Origin: Sphingobacterium sp. lm-10
Lineage (GTDB): Bacteria > Bacteroidota > Bacteroidia > Sphingobacteriales > Sphingobacteriaceae
Length of the DNA: 64,000 bases
Assembly (NCBI RefSeq): GCF_023554555.1
Contig: NZ_JAMJWC010000001.1
Location: 558,001-622,000 of the forward strand
Reading direction: 5' to 3'
Numbering within the stretch: the first letter of the stretch is position 1; every line of letters starts with the position of its first letter. The notes beneath the pieces were generated by a model. That model ran no database searches, was not told the DNA's origin, and saw only the letters and a list, made by a program, of their open reading frames with translations. A program made the translations under genes and the position numbers. Positions 44,057 to 54,505 of this stretch are shown in pieces.

Positions 44057-44947
44057 ATGCAATCACGAAGAACATTTTTACAAAACATGAGTCTGGTGGG
44101 AGCGGGCTTAGCACTGTCACCCGTACACAATCTATTTAGTCATCCACAAAGTAAAAATTGGTTTAGTATCTCTTTGGCACAATGGTCGTTGCATCGTACC
44201 ATAGGCAAAGGTGAGTTGAAAAATATTGACTTCCCAGCATTTGCCGCCAATGAGTTTGATATCCATGCGGTCGAGTACGTCAGTAGGTTCTTTAAAGACG
44301 AGGCTAAGAATATCACTTACTTGAAAGATTTAAATGCGAGAGCCGCAGATCACAATGTCGCGAATGTATTGATCATGGTCGACGGTGAAGGGGATCTGGG
44401 TGATGCAGATGCGAGCAAAAGAACGAAAGCCGTGGAAAACCACTACCAATGGATAGATGCCGCGCAACAGCTAGGCTGCCATGCGATCCGCGTGAATGCC
44501 GCTGGCAAAGGCACGCCAGATGAAGTGGCAAAGCGCGTGATCGATAGTTTGAGAACGTTGGCTTTATATGGCCAAGATGCTGGTATTAGTGTGGTGGTAG
44601 AGAATCACGGCGGTATTTCATCCGACGGCGCTTGGCTTTCAAAAGTGCTTAAAACGGTGGATCACAAGAACTGTGGGTCGCTGCCGGATTTTGGTAATTT
44701 TTACGAATACGATCGTTATCAGGGAGTGAAAGACTTAATGCCATTTGCGAAAGGTGTTAGCGCGAAATCCAATGTTTTCGATGCACAAGGTATGGAAGCC
44801 AATATCGATTACACACGCATGATGAAGATTGTACGCGACGCAGGATATACTGGCTACGTAGGGATTGAGTACGAGGGGGATAAACACAGCGAGATTGAAG
44901 GGATCAAATTAACCAAGACCTTACTAGAGCGTTTTCAAATGGCATAA
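44057..44947 (+). CDS. Sugar phosphate isomerase/epimerase-like TIM-barrel, Tat-exported
   Basis: A 296-residue protein of the xylose isomerase-like TIM-barrel family. A twin-arginine signal (SRRTFLQ followed by LVGAGLALSP) indicates Tat export to the periplasm. The barrel shows metal-binding blocks VVVENHGG near residue 180, SLPDFGNF near 212 and VGIEYEGD near 275. Members act on sugars or inositol derivatives; the substrate is not assignable. It follows the LutA-like gene by 39 bp on the same strand. Confidence 0.85.
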   Translation: MQSRRTFLQNMSLVGAGLALSPVHNLFSHPQSKNWFSISLAQWSLHRTIGKGELKNIDFPAFAANEFDIHAVEYVSRFFKDEAKNITYLKDLNARAADHNVANVLIMVDGEGDLGDADASKRTKAVENHYQWIDAAQQLGCHAIRVNAAGKGTPDEVAKRVIDSLRTLALYGQDAGISVVVENHGGISSDGAWLSKVLKTVDHKNCGSLPDFGNFYEYDRYQGVKDLMPFAKGVSAKSNVFDAQGMEANIDYTRMMKIVRDAGYTGYVGIEYEGDKHSEIEGIKLTKTLLERFQMA

Positions 44948-45090
44948 CATGTAAAAGATCTATGACGCTACCGCAGATATGTCGTTATTTTTCTTTTCTT
45001 TGTATACCTCACATCACCTATGAGCACGTTGCGAATGACGTAACGTAGCGATGTGCGCAAAAACTAATCAGAGATTGTTTTAAAACTTAT

Positions 45091-46674
45091 ATGAACCAAC
45101 ACAACGAAGAAGGCCTGGTAAATCACCTGGCCAAGAAGGGTATTGACGACAAGATGGTCTTCGGGCATCCGGCTGGTTTGCTGGTGCTATTTTTTACTGA
45201 AATGTGGGAGCGTTTCAGTTATTATGGAATGCGCGCTTTACTAACGGTATTTCTGGTTTCAGAAATCGCTAAAGGAGGATGGGGCTGGAATAACGAAGAA
45301 GCCCTATCACTGTACAAATGGTATACCACACTGGTATACTTTACGCCACTAATAGGTGGTATTATTGCCGATAAATTAACGGGTTACAAGAAAGCCATAT
45401 TGATTGGCGCACTGGTCATGACTTTAGGTCATGCTTCCATGGCTTTAGAAGGTATTTCAGAGAATTTCTTTTACCTCGGTTTAGCCTTTATGGTATTGGG
45501 TAATGGTATGTTTAAACCCAATATTTCTTCGATGGTAGGCCAGCTATATCCAGATTCCAGCGCGAAGAAAGATGCAGGCTACACCATTTTCTACATGGGT
45601 ATCAATGCAGGTGCTTTCTTAGGATCCTTGCTATGCGGATATATCGGCGAGAAGGTAGGCTGGCATTATGGCTTCGGTCTTGCCGGGGTATTTATGTTTT
45701 TTGGTATGCTGCAATTCTATTTTGGTCAGCGAATTTTTGGTGTGATCGGCGACAAGCCTGGACATAAAATTCCATTAGATACAGATATCGCAGAAGTCAT
45801 TGAAGAAGAGGTAACACCGAGTCATGTTGTACGCGACCGTCTGATCGTTGCTGGCGTGCTGATGGTGGCGAGTATCTTATTCTTCTTTGCTTTTGAGCAA
45901 GCGGGTGGATCAATGACCATTTTTGCAAAAGATTATACGCAGCGCATACTTTCGGGTAGTGCAGCCACCAGTTTTAAGTGGATTGATGCTTTGTTAACCA
46001 TCATGCCAATTGCGATCGTTACTTATGTACTGTTTAGTTTGGCACGTAAAATTATACATGCTTATCCATTGACCATCTTTTTTACGATGCTTTCTTTTGC
46101 GTCTATTGCCGTGCTAGGTTTCTGGAAGGTCAATAATGAATTCAGCGCAACAGAAACGGAAGTAACGGTATCCTGGTTTCAGATCTTGAATGCCTTCTTC
46201 ATCGTTACCTGTGCTTCTATATTCAGCAAGTTATGGGAAAAAGTTTGGAACCCATCCGGCCCGATCAAGTTTGCATTAGGTTTGGTGCTGGTAGCACTAG
46301 GTTTCGTAGCCATGGCTTATGGTAGCCGAGAAATTCCACAAGGTGCACTGACCGCTTCAGTAAGTATGCTTTGGCTGGTATTAGCTTACTTCTTTCATAC
46401 GATGGGAGAGTTGTGTCTTTCTCCAGTTGGGTTATCTTACGTGAGTAAGTTATCGCCAAAGAATCTAGTCGGATTGATTTTTGGATTTTGGTTTCTGGCG
46501 ACTGCTATCGCCAATTATTTGGCAGGATGGCTCGGTGGTTACATTGATCAGATTGCCAATGCGTACTCTATTTCGGTATTCTTCTTAATTATTGCCAGTT
46601 TACCTGTTGCTGTAGCTATTCTGTTAGTGGCTTTCAATCCTATGCTAAAACGTATGATGCATGGCATCAAATAA
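45091..46674 (+). CDS. POT family proton-dependent peptide transporter 1
   Basis: A 527-residue MFS protein of the POT/PTR2 family with 12-14 transmembrane segments. The proton-coupling motif EMWERFSYYGMR (near residue 38) and the PTR2 block IGGIIADKLTGYKKA are present. It imports di- and tripeptides. The C-terminus ends in KRMMHGIK, as in its two downstream paralogs. First of three tandem genes, 121 bp and an intrinsic terminator before the next. The DPP-IV type enzymes elsewhere in the window would produce suitable dipeptides. Confidence 0.92.
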   Translation: MNQHNEEGLVNHLAKKGIDDKMVFGHPAGLLVLFFTEMWERFSYYGMRALLTVFLVSEIAKGGWGWNNEEALSLYKWYTTLVYFTPLIGGIIADKLTGYKKAILIGALVMTLGHASMALEGISENFFYLGLAFMVLGNGMFKPNISSMVGQLYPDSSAKKDAGYTIFYMGINAGAFLGSLLCGYIGEKVGWHYGFGLAGVFMFFGMLQFYFGQRIFGVIGDKPGHKIPLDTDIAEVIEEEVTPSHVVRDRLIVAGVLMVASILFFFAFEQAGGSMTIFAKDYTQRILSGSAATSFKWIDALLTIMPIAIVTYVLFSLARKIIHAYPLTIFFTMLSFASIAVLGFWKVNNEFSATETEVTVSWFQILNAFFIVTCASIFSKLWEKVWNPSGPIKFALGLVLVALGFVAMAYGSREIPQGALTASVSMLWLVLAYFFHTMGELCLSPVGLSYVSKLSPKNLVGLIFGFWFLATAIANYLAGWLGGYIDQIANAYSISVFFLIIASLPVAVAILLVAFNPMLKRMMHGIK

Positions 46675-46696
46675 GCGTAAGTGATACTATACTTAG

Positions 46697-46720
46697 AGCG
46701 TCTGTGAGGGCGCTTTTTTT
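46697..46720 (+). terminator. Intrinsic terminator between POT genes 1 and 2
   Basis: A six-pair stem, AGCGTC (46697-46702) with GGCGCT (46709-46714, one G-U pair), followed by seven T residues. It separates transporter 1 from transporter 2. Confidence 0.65.
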
Positions 46721-46758
46721 GTTTTTGGAAATGAAGGTAGTGACTTCAGTTATTTTTT

Positions 46759-46766
46759 TAACTTTG
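46759..46766 (+). promoter_or_regulatory. -7 box of POT gene 2
   Basis: TAACTTTG, a full -7 consensus match, 29 bp before the ATG at 46796. With the terminator upstream it suggests genes 2 and 3 are transcribed separately from gene 1. Confidence 0.45.
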
Positions 46767-46795
46767 GGACTTGAAAATTCATCCATTTATATATT

Positions 46796-48571
46796 ATGAA
46801 TTCATCGGCTAATATGAACCCATCAGGTGCTGCCCAAACGGAACCGGAAAAATTGCTATTAGGTCACTTTCCAGGATTATTTGTACTGTTCTTCACGGAA
46901 ATGTGGGAACGCTTCTCCTTTTATGGGATGCGCGTGTTACTCATTCAGTTTTTAACAGCCTCTGTGCTTACTGCCAATCCGGGTTGGGGCTGGTCTGCCG
47001 AGCAGGCAGGTGCCCTATACGGTACCTATGCGATGTTACTCTACATTACACCTATTTTTGGAGGTATCATTGCCGATAAATACATCGGTTCTCGCGCAGC
47101 GGTGATCATCGGTGCGATTATCATGACCTTAGGTCATGCCGCTATGGCGTTTAATTCACCGATTATGTTTTTTGTTGGTTTGGCAGGTTTGGTGATCGGT
47201 ACCGGTTTCTTCAAGCCTAATATGCCAGCTATTCTCGGGGAAATGTACCGTTTCCGCCCGGAGAAGAAAGACGGCGCTTACACCATCTTTTATATGGGTG
47301 TGAATGCCGGTGCATTTTTCGGAATGATGCTCTGCGGTTATCTGGGAGAGACCGTCGGTTGGCATTGGGGATTCGGCCTTGCCGGAATATTTATGTTACT
47401 AGGCACTATTCAGTTTTGGTTAGCAAAGCCGTTGATGGGTGATCTGGGGGTACTTAAAAAATCGATTAGCCCAGAACAAAAAGAAATAACCAATCTGGAA
47501 GAAGGAGAAACGACCTACAATCGATTTACAAAGGTCGATTTCTTGTTGATCATCATCGTTTCTATCGTTGGATTAACATATGCTTTCAACGATCCTTTGT
47601 CTAAGAACAATGTATTGGATATGTTCGCGTTTTTGGATACCGATAGCCTGCGCGGCCAAAATATTGTGGTGCTAAGTGCTTTGGTAATCTTCTTGGCTTT
47701 GGTAGTTTCCCGTATTTTACGTTACGCGAAAGTCGTCAGAGACCGGATGTTTGGCGTGATCTTATTGGCGGTCTTTCTCATCTTCTTTTTCATGAGTTTT
47801 GAGCAAGGAGCTACTTCCCTTGTACTGGTTGCACGTGATTATGTCGACCGAGAGTTAACAGGGAATAGTTTGTATGTCTTTAATACCATTAACACCTTGT
47901 TGACTATCGTACCGTTGATTATTATCTCTTGGGTTTTAGTTCGTTTGTCTATTATCACCTGGTCGAAGACAGCGGCATCCAACATCATTCTATTCATCTG
48001 TTTTATATTGATCTGGGGTGCTGGAATCTGGATGCTATATCGGGAGTTTACAGCAGAAGTTTCAGCGATTAAGGTTTCCTGGTTCTCCATTCTTAATTCC
48101 TTTTTCATCATCTCTTTAGCCTCCACTATATCTCGTATCTGGGATTCCAAATACAATCCTTCAGCGGCAGTGAAATATGGACTAGGCCTATTCTTCGTGG
48201 CAATTGGCTTTTTAATCTTAGGTATGGGCTCTTTACAGGTTGGCTCTGGCGTAAAGATGTCGATGGTGTTTTTGGTGTTAACCTATTTATTTCACACGAT
48301 CGGAGAGCTCTTTATCTCTCCTGTAGGACTGTCATACGTTTCCAAATTAGTACCCGCACGCATGCTGGCCTTCATGTTTGGCATGTGGTACCTGGCGATC
48401 GCTATCGCACAAAAGCTTGCCGCTATCCTAGGTGGACAGGTAGAGGTCATTCAAGAGAATTATTCTTTAAGCCATTTTTTCTTCCTATTTACCATTATTC
48501 CGGCTGCCGGTGGTTTGCTGGTTATCCTGTTAAATCCATTGATCAAAAAATTGATGCACGGCATCAAATAG
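46796..48571 (+). CDS. POT family proton-dependent peptide transporter 2
   Basis: A 591-residue POT/PTR2 transporter, longer than its neighbours because of a charged central loop and extra segments (about 225-300). It has EMWERFSFYGMR near residue 39, IADKYIGSRAA near 93 and the FYMGVNAGAFFG block near 164. The C-terminus ends KKLMHGIK. It has its own -7 box and is followed by the third copy after 20 bp. Di/tripeptide import is expected; specificity unknown. Confidence 0.92.
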   Translation: MNSSANMNPSGAAQTEPEKLLLGHFPGLFVLFFTEMWERFSFYGMRVLLIQFLTASVLTANPGWGWSAEQAGALYGTYAMLLYITPIFGGIIADKYIGSRAAVIIGAIIMTLGHAAMAFNSPIMFFVGLAGLVIGTGFFKPNMPAILGEMYRFRPEKKDGAYTIFYMGVNAGAFFGMMLCGYLGETVGWHWGFGLAGIFMLLGTIQFWLAKPLMGDLGVLKKSISPEQKEITNLEEGETTYNRFTKVDFLLIIIVSIVGLTYAFNDPLSKNNVLDMFAFLDTDSLRGQNIVVLSALVIFLALVVSRILRYAKVVRDRMFGVILLAVFLIFFFMSFEQGATSLVLVARDYVDRELTGNSLYVFNTINTLLTIVPLIIISWVLVRLSIITWSKTAASNIILFICFILIWGAGIWMLYREFTAEVSAIKVSWFSILNSFFIISLASTISRIWDSKYNPSAAVKYGLGLFFVAIGFLILGMGSLQVGSGVKMSMVFLVLTYLFHTIGELFISPVGLSYVSKLVPARMLAFMFGMWYLAIAIAQKLAAILGGQVEVIQENYSLSHFFFLFTIIPAAGGLLVILLNPLIKKLMHGIK

Positions 48572-48591
48572 CCTGTTATTAACCATTACGT

Positions 48592-50076
48592 ATGTCTAAA
48601 GAACTTACACTAGAAGATATTCAAAATTTTGAGGGCAAGTACCCCAAGCAGTTGTGGTATCTCTTTTTAGTGGAAATGTGGGAACGCTTCTGCTTTTACG
48701 GAATGCGGGGTGTGCTCGCTATTTTCATGGTCGATCAGCTGTTGTTGTCTGATCGGGATGCTAATTTGAAATACGGTGCCATTCAGGCATTTGTGTATGC
48801 GTTTACTTTTGTCGGTGGTATTTTTGCCGATAAATTTTTGGGATTCAAACGCTCTTTGATTTTCGGTGCCTCGATGATGTTGCTGGGTAACGGACTGATT
48901 GCCTTATCACCGCATGATTATTTTTACTTCGGCATCGCGCTCACGATTATTGGTACGGGCTTTTTTAAACCCAATATCTCTTCGATGGTGGGCGATTTGT
49001 ACAAAGAAGATGATCCAAGAAGGGATGCTGGTTTTGGCATGTTCTATTCAGGTATCAACGTGGGTGCTTTGTTAGGGGGTATCCTCTGCGTATACCTGGG
49101 CAAAAACTATTCTTGGAATTATGCTTTTGCCGCTGCAGCGCTAGTGATGTTTATCGGTTTGGCCATATTTTTGGCGACAAAAAAGCACATTAAGCCCATT
49201 GGCAATAGTCCATTACTACACATGCCCGCGGCCACACGCATCCGCACCGAGCTATTTGTATATTTAGCCGCATTAGCCAGTATTCCACTCATCTTTCTGA
49301 TGATCAATAATACGCTGTATACCGACTACTTTATGTACATCATCGGCCCGATAGCCCTCGGATACTTTTTTGTACAGATGAGAAGGGAAAGTGATGCTAA
49401 AGCACGGCAGCAATTGACCGCCGCTTTAATTTTGATCCTGTTCTCCATCTTATTTTTTGCAATTTTTGAACAGGCTGGCGGATCTTTGGCCTTGTTTGCC
49501 AATAATAATCTACACGATAATCTCTTGTTCTTTCGGATAGATCCAAACGTAGTAAACAACGGCGCAAACTCCCTTTTCGTCATTGTGTTCAGTCCGCTGT
49601 TGGGTTTGCTTTGGTTGGCGATGGCCAAAAGAAAGGCAGAGCCTAACACGGTAATTAAGTTTGCTTTGGGTTTTGTGTTTCTCGGCTTGGCGTATTACCT
49701 GTTCTTCGGTACGCGTTTCTTTGCCGATGCAGATGGTAAAACCTCTCTAGGCGTGTTTACCTTAGCGTACTTAGCCGTTACAATCGGTGAGCTTTGTTTG
49801 TCACCCATCGGTTTATCCATGATCACCAAATTATCTCCGAAACGATTGGGCGGTATGATGATGGGATTATGGTTTTTGGCTAGTGCGTACGGCCAGTATG
49901 TCGCAGGTTTATTAGGCGCAGGCATGTCTTCGCCAGAAGCTAATGCGACGCCTTTAGACAAACTGATGGCCTATACCGACGGCTACCAACAATTGGCTCT
50001 TTATTCTATTGTAGCGGCGGTCGTGTTATTTGCACTTTCTCCATTCATAAAGCGATTGATGCACGGCGTCCGATAG
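48592..50076 (+). CDS. POT family proton-dependent peptide transporter 3
   Basis: A 494-residue POT/PTR2 transporter with EMWERFCFYGMRG near residue 27, ADKFLGFKRS near 81 and the FYSGINVGALLG block near 147. The C-terminus ends KRLMHGVR. It is the most divergent of the three and probably shares the message of gene 2 (20-bp gap). Confidence 0.92.
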   Translation: MSKELTLEDIQNFEGKYPKQLWYLFLVEMWERFCFYGMRGVLAIFMVDQLLLSDRDANLKYGAIQAFVYAFTFVGGIFADKFLGFKRSLIFGASMMLLGNGLIALSPHDYFYFGIALTIIGTGFFKPNISSMVGDLYKEDDPRRDAGFGMFYSGINVGALLGGILCVYLGKNYSWNYAFAAAALVMFIGLAIFLATKKHIKPIGNSPLLHMPAATRIRTELFVYLAALASIPLIFLMINNTLYTDYFMYIIGPIALGYFFVQMRRESDAKARQQLTAALILILFSILFFAIFEQAGGSLALFANNNLHDNLLFFRIDPNVVNNGANSLFVIVFSPLLGLLWLAMAKRKAEPNTVIKFALGFVFLGLAYYLFFGTRFFADADGKTSLGVFTLAYLAVTIGELCLSPIGLSMITKLSPKRLGGMMMGLWFLASAYGQYVAGLLGAGMSSPEANATPLDKLMAYTDGYQQLALYSIVAAVVLFALSPFIKRLMHGVR

Positions 50077-50119
50077 CAGATTTATTTTAGTACTTTTATA
50101 GTTAGATCAACAATATACC

Positions 50120-50863
50120 GTGGCAGATAGTCTGATAATCATTCCTACGTACAACGAAAAGGAAAACATAGAACGCATTATTCGGAAAGTGTTTTCTTTG
50201 GAGGGTGACTTCCATATATTGATCGTTGATGATGGCTCTCCAGATGGAACTGGAATGATTGTGAAGGAACTCTGCCAATCTTTTACTGATCGCTTATTTA
50301 TTGAAGAGCGTCGCGGAAAACTGGGGTTAGGTACTGCATATATCCATGGGTTTCGCTGGGCATTGGCTCGCTCGTATGCGTATATCTTTGAAATGGATGC
50401 CGATTTTAGTCACAATCCAGATGACTTGCTTCGATTAAAAGAAGCGTGCATAACGGGTGCTGATATGGCGGTGGGATCTCGTTATATTCAAGGCGTAAAT
50501 GTGGTGAACTGGCCGATGAAGCGTGTGTTGCTATCTTATTTTGCCTCCATGTATGTACGTGCGATCATGCGTATTAATATTCAGGATGCGACAGCGGGTT
50601 TTGTGTGTTTCCGACGGGAAGTACTGGAAACTATTCCCTTGGATAAGATTCGTTTTGTAGGCTATGCCTTCCAGATCGAAATGAAATTTAAGGCAATACA
50701 GGATGGCTTTCGTGTAGTAGAAGTACCCATTATATTTACGGATCGCACGCATGGTACTTCGAAGATGAGCACCAAGATTTTCCGAGAAGCATTCTGGGGT
50801 GTGATTAGTTTGAAGTGGGCGAGTTTGTTTAAGAAATCTAATAGAAAGGGAGAGAGAGGATGA
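50120..50863 (+). CDS. Polyprenol-phosphate mannosyltransferase (GT2)
   Basis: A 247-residue family-2 glycosyltransferase of the dolichol-phosphate mannose synthase type. [14 protein letters not shown] (near residue 8), the metal-binding [12 protein letters not shown] near 93 and the acceptor block [12 protein letters not shown] near 155 are typical. It has no C-terminal membrane anchor, so it is a soluble or peripheral enzyme that loads a sugar onto a polyprenyl carrier. The start is GTG at 50120. Its stop overlaps the ruvB start by 4 bp (ATGA). Confidence 0.9.
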   Translation: MADSLIIIPTYNEKENIERIIRKVFSLEGDFHILIVDDGSPDGTGMIVKELCQSFTDRLFIEERRGKLGLGTAYIHGFRWALARSYAYIFEMDADFSHNPDDLLRLKEACITGADMAVGSRYIQGVNVVNWPMKRVLLSYFASMYVRAIMRINIQDATAGFVCFRREVLETIPLDKIRFVGYAFQIEMKFKAIQDGFRVVEVPIIFTDRTHGTSKMSTKIFREAFWGVISLKWASLFKKSNRKGERG

Positions 50864-51879
50864 ACGAAAATCTAGATCCGAATGCAGAGCGGCTAAGTCA
50901 TACCGAGAAAGAGCTGGAACGGGTACTGCGTCCGCAGACTTTTGAGGACTTTACCGGTCAGGCTAAGATTCTGGAGAACCTTTCCATATTCGTGAAAGCA
51001 GCGAAGCTACGGGGCGAAGCGTTGGATCACGTATTATTACATGGCCCTCCGGGCCTCGGAAAGACAACGCTTTCCCATATCATTGCCAACGAGATGGGCG
51101 TAGGTATCAAAATTACTTCGGGTCCGGTATTGGACAAACCCGGCGATCTTGCCGGACTGTTAACCGGATTAGACGAAGGAGACATTCTATTTATCGATGA
51201 GATACATCGTCTCAGTCCTTTAGTAGAAGAATACTTGTATTCTGCGATGGAGGATTTTAAGATCGATATTATGTTGGAGACTGGTCCGAATGCCCGTTCT
51301 GTGCAAATCAGTCTGAACCCATTTACATTGGTAGGTGCTACCACACGATCCGGCTTATTGACCGCTCCTTTGCGTGCCCGTTTTGGTATCAATTCCCGTT
51401 TACAGTATTACGACGTGAAGTTGCTGACAACCATTGTCGATCGCTCCGCACATATTATCCGCATACCTATTTCCGAAGAAGGAGCCTATGAGATTGCGCG
51501 CCGCAGTCGTGGTACGCCCCGTATAGCAAATGCTTTACTCCGACGCACCCGCGATTTTGCACAAATCAAAGGCACCGGAAACATCGACAAAGCCATTGCT
51601 CAGTTTGCGTTGAATGCACTAAATGTGGACGAACATGGGCTGGATGAGATGGACAACCGAATCTTATCGACCATTATCGACAAATTCAAAGGCGGGCCAG
51701 TCGGGCTGAAAACCATTGCAACAGCAGTAGGTGAGGATGAGGGTACCATCGAGGAGGTATATGAACCTTTCTTGATTCAGGAAGGATATCTTATGCGTAC
51801 CTCTCGTGGGCGAGAGTGTACAGAGATGGCGTTCAAACATCTTGGAAAGCTCTATCCACGCGGTAATACCTTATTTTAG
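50860..51879 (+). CDS. ruvB: Holliday junction branch-migration ATPase RuvB
   Basis: A 339-residue AAA+ motor that drives branch migration with RuvA. It has Walker [10 protein letters not shown] (residues 62-70), Walker B FIDEIHRL near 116, sensor I VGATTRSG near 162, the arginine finger region PLRARFG, and a C-terminal winged helix. Length is normal. It is translationally coupled to the mannosyltransferase gene by a 4-bp overlap. ruvA and ruvC are not in the window. Confidence 0.97.
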   Translation: MNENLDPNAERLSHTEKELERVLRPQTFEDFTGQAKILENLSIFVKAAKLRGEALDHVLLHGPPGLGKTTLSHIIANEMGVGIKITSGPVLDKPGDLAGLLTGLDEGDILFIDEIHRLSPLVEEYLYSAMEDFKIDIMLETGPNARSVQISLNPFTLVGATTRSGLLTAPLRARFGINSRLQYYDVKLLTTIVDRSAHIIRIPISEEGAYEIARRSRGTPRIANALLRRTRDFAQIKGTGNIDKAIAQFALNALNVDEHGLDEMDNRILSTIIDKFKGGPVGLKTIATAVGEDEGTIEEVYEPFLIQEGYLMRTSRGRECTEMAFKHLGKLYPRGNTLF

Positions 51880-52080
51880 CCGATCCTGCTTCTTGATTTT
51901 TCAGAATATATATTTATCGAGTTCAAAACGGTATTTTCTTTGCGCAAATTGCGTTAATTATATTTTTCCCTAACTATCTTTTTTAATTTAAATATTACTA
52001 AATTGCCTGTGTGCATCTAGTCGCTTGACTGGATTACATGTAAAGTTGTAAACTTAAATGTGAATTAATACTGAATTTAT

Positions 52081-53922
52081 ATGAAGTACCTCGATGGGAT
52101 GAATGCGCTGACGTTAGTATTTGTAGCATTGCTAGTATTGGCTATCAGTTATCGTTTTTATGGCCTGTTTTTAGCCAATAAAGTGCTGCGACTAAATGCA
52201 AAAGTAGTCACACCTGCCGTAGAGTTTGCCGACGGACGTGACTATGTAAAAACAAATAAAAATGTGCTATTCGGTCATCACTTCGCGGCAATTGCTGCGG
52301 CTGGTCCTTTAGTTGGACCGGTACTGGCGGCACAGTTTGGTTATCTTCCTGGTACCTTATGGATCTTAATTGGCTGTGTGCTGGGTGGAGGAGTCCATGA
52401 TATGGTGGTACTCTTTGCTTCCATGCGACACAAAGGACAAAGCTTGGCTTCAATCGCATCAAAAGAAATTGGACCCACTACCGGTACGATTGCAGGTATA
52501 GCCGTTTTATTTATTTTGATTCTCACCTTAGCAGGTTTATCGTTGGCCTGCATTAGTGCCATGCATGAGGCATCCTGGTCACTTTTCACGGTAATTATCA
52601 CCATGCCGATCGCCATTATTATGGGGTTGATCATGCGTTATCGAAAAGACAGCGTCACATTTGCTAGTATTTTGGGCGGTATCTTGCTGATCGCTGGCAT
52701 TGTTGGCGGGCACAATCTAATGCAAATTCCCTTTCTCAACGATCTATTTCATTGGGACGTATCTACCATCTCCATCGCGATTGCGGTTTATGGTTTTTTG
52801 GCCTCCGTATTGCCCATCTGGTTATTATTGGTGCCGCGCGATTACTTATCCACTTACCTGAAAATAGGAACCATCCTATTGTTAGCTGTCGGAATTGTTT
52901 TTGTACATCCGACCTTGCAGATGCCTGCTTTGACAGAGTTCATTCATGGCGGCGGCCCCGTCATTGGCGGTCCGGTATTGCCATTTATATTTATCGTAAT
53001 CGCCTGTGGCGCCATATCGGGTTTTCATGCCGTCATTGCCACGGGCACCACACCGAAGATGATTGGCAACGAACGAGAAATTCTGTTTGTAGGATACGGT
53101 GCCATGTTGGTAGAGGGCTTTGTTGCGCTGATGGCGCTTATTGCAGCCTGTACCTTAATGCCGGGCGACTACTTTGCGATCAATACTCCTGCAGCGGGCT
53201 ACGCTCAGTTTTTGGTTGAAAATCCGCATCTTACGGCGGTTGATCTTCCTCATTTTATGGAGAAAATCGGTGTCGATTTGCAAGGGCGTACCGGAGGGGC
53301 TGTATCTCTCGCCGTCGGTATGGCGCATATCTTCAATAGTATTCCTTATATGGATGAGGTGATGGCCTATTGGTACAATTTTGCCATCATGTTTGAAGCC
53401 GTTTTTATCCTAACTGCTATTGATGCAGGAACACGTGTAGGTAGATTTTTCTTACAGGAGATGTTGGGCGGTGTTTTTCCGAAATTTAGGGATAAGGATT
53501 GGATGCCCGGTGTTATCATCGCCAGTTTTCTATTCACCTTTGCTTGGGGATACCTGGTATTTACCGGAAATGTAAGTAGTATTTGGCCGCTGTTTGGCAT
53601 TAGCAATCAACTCTTGGCAGCCTGTGGACTGATTGTCTGTACGACGATGCTGATGCGTATGGATCGTGGTAAATATGCCCTTTGCGCCGCAGTGCCAGGT
53701 GTTATGATGGCTCTGGTTACTTTTTGGGCAGGTTACTTGCAGGTGGTTGATATTTACGTTCCCGCTGGAGATTATTTGCTGGCTGGCTTAGCCATTGTGG
53801 CCATGGTCTTGATGTTAATCGTATTCATCTCTGCCTTCAAGAAGTGGTATGAACTTTCGAAGAAAAGTCCGACAGAGACAGATTTTTACGGAGAAAAGGT
53901 GAAAGAGTTGGTAGAACGATAG
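52081..53922 (+). CDS. CstA family pyruvate/peptide transporter
   Basis: A 613-residue membrane protein with about 16 hydrophobic segments. The CstA N-terminal block DGRDYVKTNKNVLFGHHFAA (near residue 51), AGPLVGPVLAAQFG and the HAVIATGTTPKM segment near 319 are diagnostic. Family members (CstA, BtsT) import pyruvate or peptides during carbon limitation. A 200-bp AT-rich leader region precedes it. It converges on a HEAT-like gene with a hairpin over both stop codons. Confidence 0.93.
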   Translation: MKYLDGMNALTLVFVALLVLAISYRFYGLFLANKVLRLNAKVVTPAVEFADGRDYVKTNKNVLFGHHFAAIAAAGPLVGPVLAAQFGYLPGTLWILIGCVLGGGVHDMVVLFASMRHKGQSLASIASKEIGPTTGTIAGIAVLFILILTLAGLSLACISAMHEASWSLFTVIITMPIAIIMGLIMRYRKDSVTFASILGGILLIAGIVGGHNLMQIPFLNDLFHWDVSTISIAIAVYGFLASVLPIWLLLVPRDYLSTYLKIGTILLLAVGIVFVHPTLQMPALTEFIHGGGPVIGGPVLPFIFIVIACGAISGFHAVIATGTTPKMIGNEREILFVGYGAMLVEGFVALMALIAACTLMPGDYFAINTPAAGYAQFLVENPHLTAVDLPHFMEKIGVDLQGRTGGAVSLAVGMAHIFNSIPYMDEVMAYWYNFAIMFEAVFILTAIDAGTRVGRFFLQEMLGGVFPKFRDKDWMPGVIIASFLFTFAWGYLVFTGNVSSIWPLFGISNQLLAACGLIVCTTMLMRMDRGKYALCAAVPGVMMALVTFWAGYLQVVDIYVPAGDYLLAGLAIVAMVLMLIVFISAFKKWYELSKKSPTETDFYGEKVKELVER

Positions 53923-53940
53923 AAGAAGATTACTTCTTCT
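53921..53940. terminator. Hairpin covering both stop codons of a convergent pair
   Basis: AGAAGAAG (53921-53928) pairs with CTTCTTCT (53933-53940) around an ATTA loop. It overlaps the TAG of cstA and the TAA of the minus-strand gene, whose ends are only 8 bp apart. Confidence 0.55.
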
Positions 53941-54505
53941 TCGGCATTTTATGCAATTGTTTTACTATTTTTTGTCCTCTGGATCGAATGGCAGGAGTGG
54001 TACCTCGTTCGAGCAACAAGCTAATTTCTGCTTCGAGGGGCTCTTTGATCCACGCATGCCTTAGCGATAGGATGTATAATAAATCGAAGGAGTTGGCGAC
54101 GACCGCGATGGATTTTCCAGGCGTGGTCAGCCAGTCGAAACCACAATTGATCAATGCTTCTTCTTGACCCTCCGTTGCTGTGTTCTGTGGTAAATTCTTT
54201 AAGGCTTGCAGAAAGATATTTCCTAAAATACGCTGTGCACCTTCAATACTCACGCTCGCAAGATTTGCCACCAGAAAATCAAATATATAGGGGAGTCGTG
54301 CGGTATGCGCTAGTGCATATTTTTCCAAAAACCAGATCGCGTGCAGCGCAAGGTTACTTTTTACATCCTTTGATACGCAAAGTTGTAGCAACTGGTCTAA
54401 GTCAATATCTCGTTCACGTATAGGATTGCTGTCTATACGATCGTGCTTTTCAAGCCACAGCGTAAAGCGTATTTTCTGATTATTGTAAGCTTCGGAAGCA
54501 GTCAT
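53930..54505 (-). CDS. Helical (HEAT-like) hypothetical protein
   Basis: A 191-residue all-alpha, soluble protein. The start is ATG 54505, which overlaps the stop of the upstream helicase by one base (TGATG). The longer open frame extends 28 codons into that gene without merit. Repeated helical pairs (LALHAIWFLEKYAL, ANLASVSIEGAQRILGN, FDLLYILSLRHAW) suggest a HEAT-like scaffold. The C-terminus is Lys-rich (KMPKKK). No catalytic motif. Coupling with a RecD-like helicase hints at a DNA-related role, but function is unknown. Confidence 0.75.
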   Translation of the reverse strand: MTASEAYNNQKIRFTLWLEKHDRIDSNPIRERDIDLDQLLQLCVSKDVKSNLALHAIWFLEKYALAHTARLPYIFDFLVANLASVSIEGAQRILGNIFLQALKNLPQNTATEGQEEALINCGFDWLTTPGKSIAVVANSFDLLYILSLRHAWIKEPLEAEISLLLERGTTPAIRSRGQKIVKQLHKMPKKK

